Assembly (NCBI GenBank): GCA_051960855.1 | Contig: JBQCDV010000001.1 | Location: 1-8,635 of the forward strand | Direction of reading: 5' to 3' | Length of the DNA: 8,635 nucleotides | DNA from: JBQCDV01 sp051960855 | Lineage (GTDB): Bacteria; Actinomycetota; Actinomycetes; JAJZTN01 | Shown: positions 6,758-8,635 of the stretch, one piece after another | How positions within the stretch are numbered: position 1 is the stretch's first letter | Layout of the letters: each line of letters starts with the position of its first letter | The notes under the pieces: generated by a model | What the model was told of the DNA's origin: nothing | What the model saw: only the letters and a program-made list of their open reading frames with translations | Database searches by the model: none | Made by a program: the position numbers and the translations under genes

Positions 6758-7714
6758 GTGAGCGACCCTCGTCGTTCCTCGGACGCGGCGGCGGAGCCGG
6801 GGGTCCCGCTGCGGGAGGTGCTGCGCGAGGCGGAGCGGCGCCTCGCCGAGGCGGGCGTTCCCAGCCCGAACGTCGACGCGCGCGACCTCGCGGCCTTCGT
6901 CCTCGGGCTCTCGCGGTCGCAGCTGCAGTTGGCCGTGGCCTCAGCCCGCACGCTCGACGAGGTGGCGCTGCGGCGCCTCGAGGACCTGGTATCCGAGCGC
7001 GCCCGGCGGGTGCCCCTGCAGCATCTGACGGGGGAGGCGTCCTTCCGGCATCTCGTGCTCGCTGTCGGTCCCGGGGTCTTTGTGCCGCGGCCGGAGACCG
7101 AGGCCGTAGCCGAGGCTGCGATCGAGGAGGCACGGCGCGCCGCTGCGTTCCGCGGACGGGCGCTCGTCGTTGACCTGGCCACCGGGTCGGGGGCGATAGC
7201 TCTGGCCGTCGCGACCGAGGTCGCCGCGGCCGAGGTGCATGCCGTCGAGCGGGAGCCGGAGGCGCTGGCCTGGGCGGAGCGCAACGTCGAGGCGCAACTC
7301 GCCGCCCTCGCGGCCGTCGGGTCCGCCGTGCACCTGCACCCCGGCGACCTCGCCGACGCGATGGCGCTGCTGGAGCGGGCCCCCGAGCTCGCGGGCGCCG
7401 TCGATGTCGTCGTGTCCAACCCGCCCTATGTGCCCCGCGACCAGGTGCCGATCGACCCTGAGGTGCGCGACCACGACCCCGCGGCTGCGCTCTACGGAGA
7501 CGGAGCCGACGGTCTGGACCAGGTGCGCGCCGTCGCCCGGACCGCAGCTCGCCTGCTGCGACCAGGCGGACTGCTCGTCGTGGAGCACGCCGAGCGGCAG
7601 GGGGCGTCGGCGCCGCGGGCCGTACGCGATGCGGCAGGATTCGATGACGTGCACGACCACGCCGACCTCACCGGACGCCCGCGCTACGTCACCGCGCGCT
7701 GGAGTGCGTCGTGA
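6758..7714 (+). CDS. prmC: Release factor glutamine N5-methyltransferase
   Basis: PrmC (HemK) uses S-adenosylmethionine to methylate the GGQ glutamine of release factors, raising their activity; its substrate RF1 is encoded immediately upstream. The 318-residue product has the N-terminal helical release-factor-binding domain (about 16-95), the linker PLQHLTGEASF and PRPETE signature, SAM-binding motif I VVDLATGSGAIAL (Asp139, Gly143, Gly145) and the catalytic NPPYVP (Asn221-Tyr224) that binds the target glutamine. The GTG start at 6758 is 4 bases past the prfA stop with only a weak Shine-Dalgarno site, pointing to translational coupling. The frame is open further upstream, but that part overlaps prfA and has no PrmC-like sequence. 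The 3' end overlaps the next gene's start in GTGA. Confidence 0.96.
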   Translation: MSDPRRSSDAAAEPGVPLREVLREAERRLAEAGVPSPNVDARDLAAFVLGLSRSQLQLAVASARTLDEVALRRLEDLVSERARRVPLQHLTGEASFRHLVLAVGPGVFVPRPETEAVAEAAIEEARRAAAFRGRALVVDLATGSGAIALAVATEVAAAEVHAVEREPEALAWAERNVEAQLAALAAVGSAVHLHPGDLADAMALLERAPELAGAVDVVVSNPPYVPRDQVPIDPEVRDHDPAAALYGDGADGLDQVRAVARTAARLLRPGGLLVVEHAERQGASAPRAVRDAAGFDDVHDHADLTGRPRYVTARWSAS

Positions 7715-8367
7715 GCCGGGTCGTCCAGGTGGTCGACGCGGAGACTCGCCCGGCCGCGGTCGAGGCTGCTGTCGCCGCTCTCACCCGTGCCGACCTCGTC
7801 GTCCTGCCGACCGACACCGTCTACGGTGTGGCCGCCGATGCGTTCAGCACGGTCGCCGTGTCAGACCTGCGGCAGGCCAAGGGGCGCGACCGCCGGGAGC
7901 CGCTGCCGGTCCTGGTCGGCAGTCGGCGGACGCTGGACGGGGTCGCGACTCGGGTGAGCGACGAGACGAGGGATCTCGTCGACGCCTTCTGGCCGGGCCA
8001 GCTGACGCTCGTGTGCTGGGCCCAGCCCTCCCTCACCTGGGACATCGGCGAGAGCCGCGGCACCGTGGCACTGCGCATGCCCGATGCCGACCTCGCTCTC
8101 GAGGTGCTCGCCCGCACCGGCCCTCTCGCGGTCACCGCCGCGTGCCGAGCCGGGCGCGTGGCTCCCGTGACGTGGGAGCTGGCGCAGGCTGAGCTCGGCG
8201 ACGCCGTGAGCCTCTACGTCGCCGCCGACCCGGCCCCGGGCCCGACAACCGCGGTGTCCACGATCGTCGACGTCACCACGCCGACCCCGCGTGTGCTGCG
8301 GCACGGCGCCGTCAGCCTCGAACGGCTGCGCGAGGTGGTGCCCCGGACCGTTGATCCGGGGGAGTAG
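7711..8367 (+). CDS. tsaC: L-threonylcarbamoyladenylate synthase, TsaC/YrdC type
   Basis: The family makes threonylcarbamoyl-AMP from threonine, bicarbonate and ATP, the first step of t6A modification of ANN-decoding tRNAs. The 218-residue product has only the YrdC domain; the extra C-terminal domain of long Sua5 proteins is absent. Conserved parts: LPTDTVYGVAADAF (32-45), the basic K-x-R (Lys57, Arg59) in AKGRDRREPLPVLV, FWPGQLTLV (93-101), TVALRMP (118-124) and STIVD (183-187). The usual Ser-Ala-Asn-x-Ser-Gly is replaced by Ala143-Ala-Cys-Arg-Ala-Gly148, so polar residues of the ligand pocket are changed. GTG 7711 overlaps the prmC stop (GTGA), so translation is coupled. The fold assignment is firm; full activity is less so, and another tsaC copy could exist elsewhere. 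Confidence 0.88.
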   Translation: MSRVVQVVDAETRPAAVEAAVAALTRADLVVLPTDTVYGVAADAFSTVAVSDLRQAKGRDRREPLPVLVGSRRTLDGVATRVSDETRDLVDAFWPGQLTLVCWAQPSLTWDIGESRGTVALRMPDADLALEVLARTGPLAVTAACRAGRVAPVTWELAQAELGDAVSLYVAADPAPGPTTAVSTIVDVTTPTPRVLRHGAVSLERLREVVPRTVDPGE

Positions 8368-8442
8368 ACGCAGAGCGGGAGCGAAGTAGGCGCAGAGCGG
8401 GAGCGGAGTAGGCGCAGAGTGTGCGCAGAGTAGGCTCGCGGC
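8363..8442 (+). repeat. 22-bp tandem repeat, 3.6 copies, tsaC stop to glyA start
   Basis: Units run 8363-8384, 8385-8406 and 8407-8428, with a partial fourth copy at 8429-8442. Units 1 and 2 share the core AGTAG[A/G]CGCAGAGCGGGAGCG. Unit 3 keeps the first 13 bases and then diverges (TGTGCGCAG); the partial copy begins AGTAGGCTCGCGGC. The array begins in the last codon of tsaC (its TAG stop is part of unit 1) and ends on the base before the glyA ATG. Every unit carries TAG[A/G]C followed by G or T, and only the last makes a full TANNNT -10 element. Confidence 0.88.
8431..8436 (+). promoter_or_regulatory. Predicted -10 element (TAGGCT) for leaderless glyA mRNA
   Basis: TAGGCT fits the actinobacterial -10 consensus TANNNT. 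Six bases separate it from the glyA ATG, so transcription would begin at or next to the A of the start codon. No Shine-Dalgarno sequence precedes the ATG, which agrees with a leaderless message. No good -35 is seen at 16-19 bases upstream, which is common for actinobacterial promoters. Confidence 0.5.
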
Positions 8443-8635
8443 ATGGCGACTGCGGCCGACGAGCGCACCAACAGCACCACCACGACGCCGTTCTGGGGTC
8501 CGGATTTTGATGCCCTCCAACGCGAGGATCCCGAGATCGCGGACGTGGTCCTGAGCGAGCTCGACCGCCTGCGCTCGGGCCTGCAGCTGATCGCCAGCGA
8601 GAACTTCACCTCGCCGGCGGTCCTCGCGGCACTGG
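8443..8635 (+). CDS. glyA: Serine hydroxymethyltransferase, 3'-partial
   Basis: GlyA is the PLP-dependent enzyme that interconverts serine and glycine while charging tetrahydrofolate with a one-carbon unit. Only the first 64 codons are present. The N-terminal motif LQLIASENFTSPAVLAAL (residues 47-64) is diagnostic of the family; before it lie the helix of DPEIADVVLSELDRLR and a short Thr-rich leader (about residues 9-15) that is not part of the conserved enzyme. ATG 8443 is the first plausible start; it is preceded by the -10 motif TAGGCT and no Shine-Dalgarno site. The active-site lysine and the rest of the gene lie beyond the window. Confidence 0.95.
   Translation, partial: MATAADERTNSTTTTPFWGPDFDALQREDPEIADVVLSELDRLRSGLQLIASENFTSPAVLAAL

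Noticed and set aside
8101..8190. Frameshift as the cause of the altered TsaC motif
   Set aside because: Neither alternative frame shows a Ser-Ala-Asn-like sequence, and family similarity resumes in the same frame (STIVD, VLRHGAVS), so substitution is the better explanation.
8412..8426. Small inverted repeat GCGCA / TGCGC in the third 22-bp unit
   Set aside because: A 5-bp stem with a 5-base loop and no T-run is too weak to call a terminator or operator.
1..8635. CRISPR arrays, tRNA or rRNA genes, insertion sequences, phage or defence genes
   Set aside because: I looked for spaced palindromic repeats, cloverleaf-like segments, transposase motifs and terminal inverted repeats and saw none; the window is occupied by the genes listed.

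Overview
The window comes from a high-GC Gram-positive bacterium (an actinomycete). Codon third positions are almost all G or C, GTG starts are frequent, and Rho carries the long Arg/Asp/Asn/Gln-rich N-terminal insertion typical of Actinobacteria. The order rho ... rpmE-prfA-prmC-tsaC/sua5 is the familiar actinobacterial information-processing cluster. A following glyA is, as I recall, common in Micrococcales-like genomes, but I cannot fix the genus from this sequence. All genes lie on the + strand.

Layout. Bases 2-1621 hold the 3' part of rho (the 5' end lies outside the window), including eight tandem pentapeptide repeats in its disordered region. Bases 1652-5130 hold three genes that are not part of the usual rho-rpmE neighbourhood: an alpha/beta hydrolase, a stand-alone receiver-domain response regulator, and a membrane histidine kinase (CHASE3-HAMP-GAF-HisKA-HATPase). 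Hydrolase and response regulator are separated by one base and are probably translationally coupled; the kinase follows at once. After a 138-base intergenic stretch with a candidate promoter come rpmE (5269-5514), a strong hairpin (5523-5562), prfA (5629-6753), prmC (6758-7714) and tsaC/sua5 (7711-8367). A 22-bp tandem repeat then fills the gap to glyA, whose first 64 codons close the window.

How the genes work together. Rho terminates transcription. L31 is a ribosomal protein, RF1 reads UAA/UAG stops, PrmC methylates the GGQ glutamine of RF1, and TsaC makes the threonylcarbamoyl-AMP precursor of tRNA t6A. GlyA supplies glycine and one-carbon units. The inserted two-component pair is a signalling module with no output domain of its own; what it controls cannot be read from this window.

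Most of the window is conserved housekeeping sequence, and I see no clear new system. The points most worth checking are the pentapeptide repeat array in Rho, the signalling/hydrolase insertion in the cluster, the TsaC protein that has lost the conserved Ser-Ala-Asn motif, and the 22-bp repeats that run into a predicted leaderless glyA promoter.
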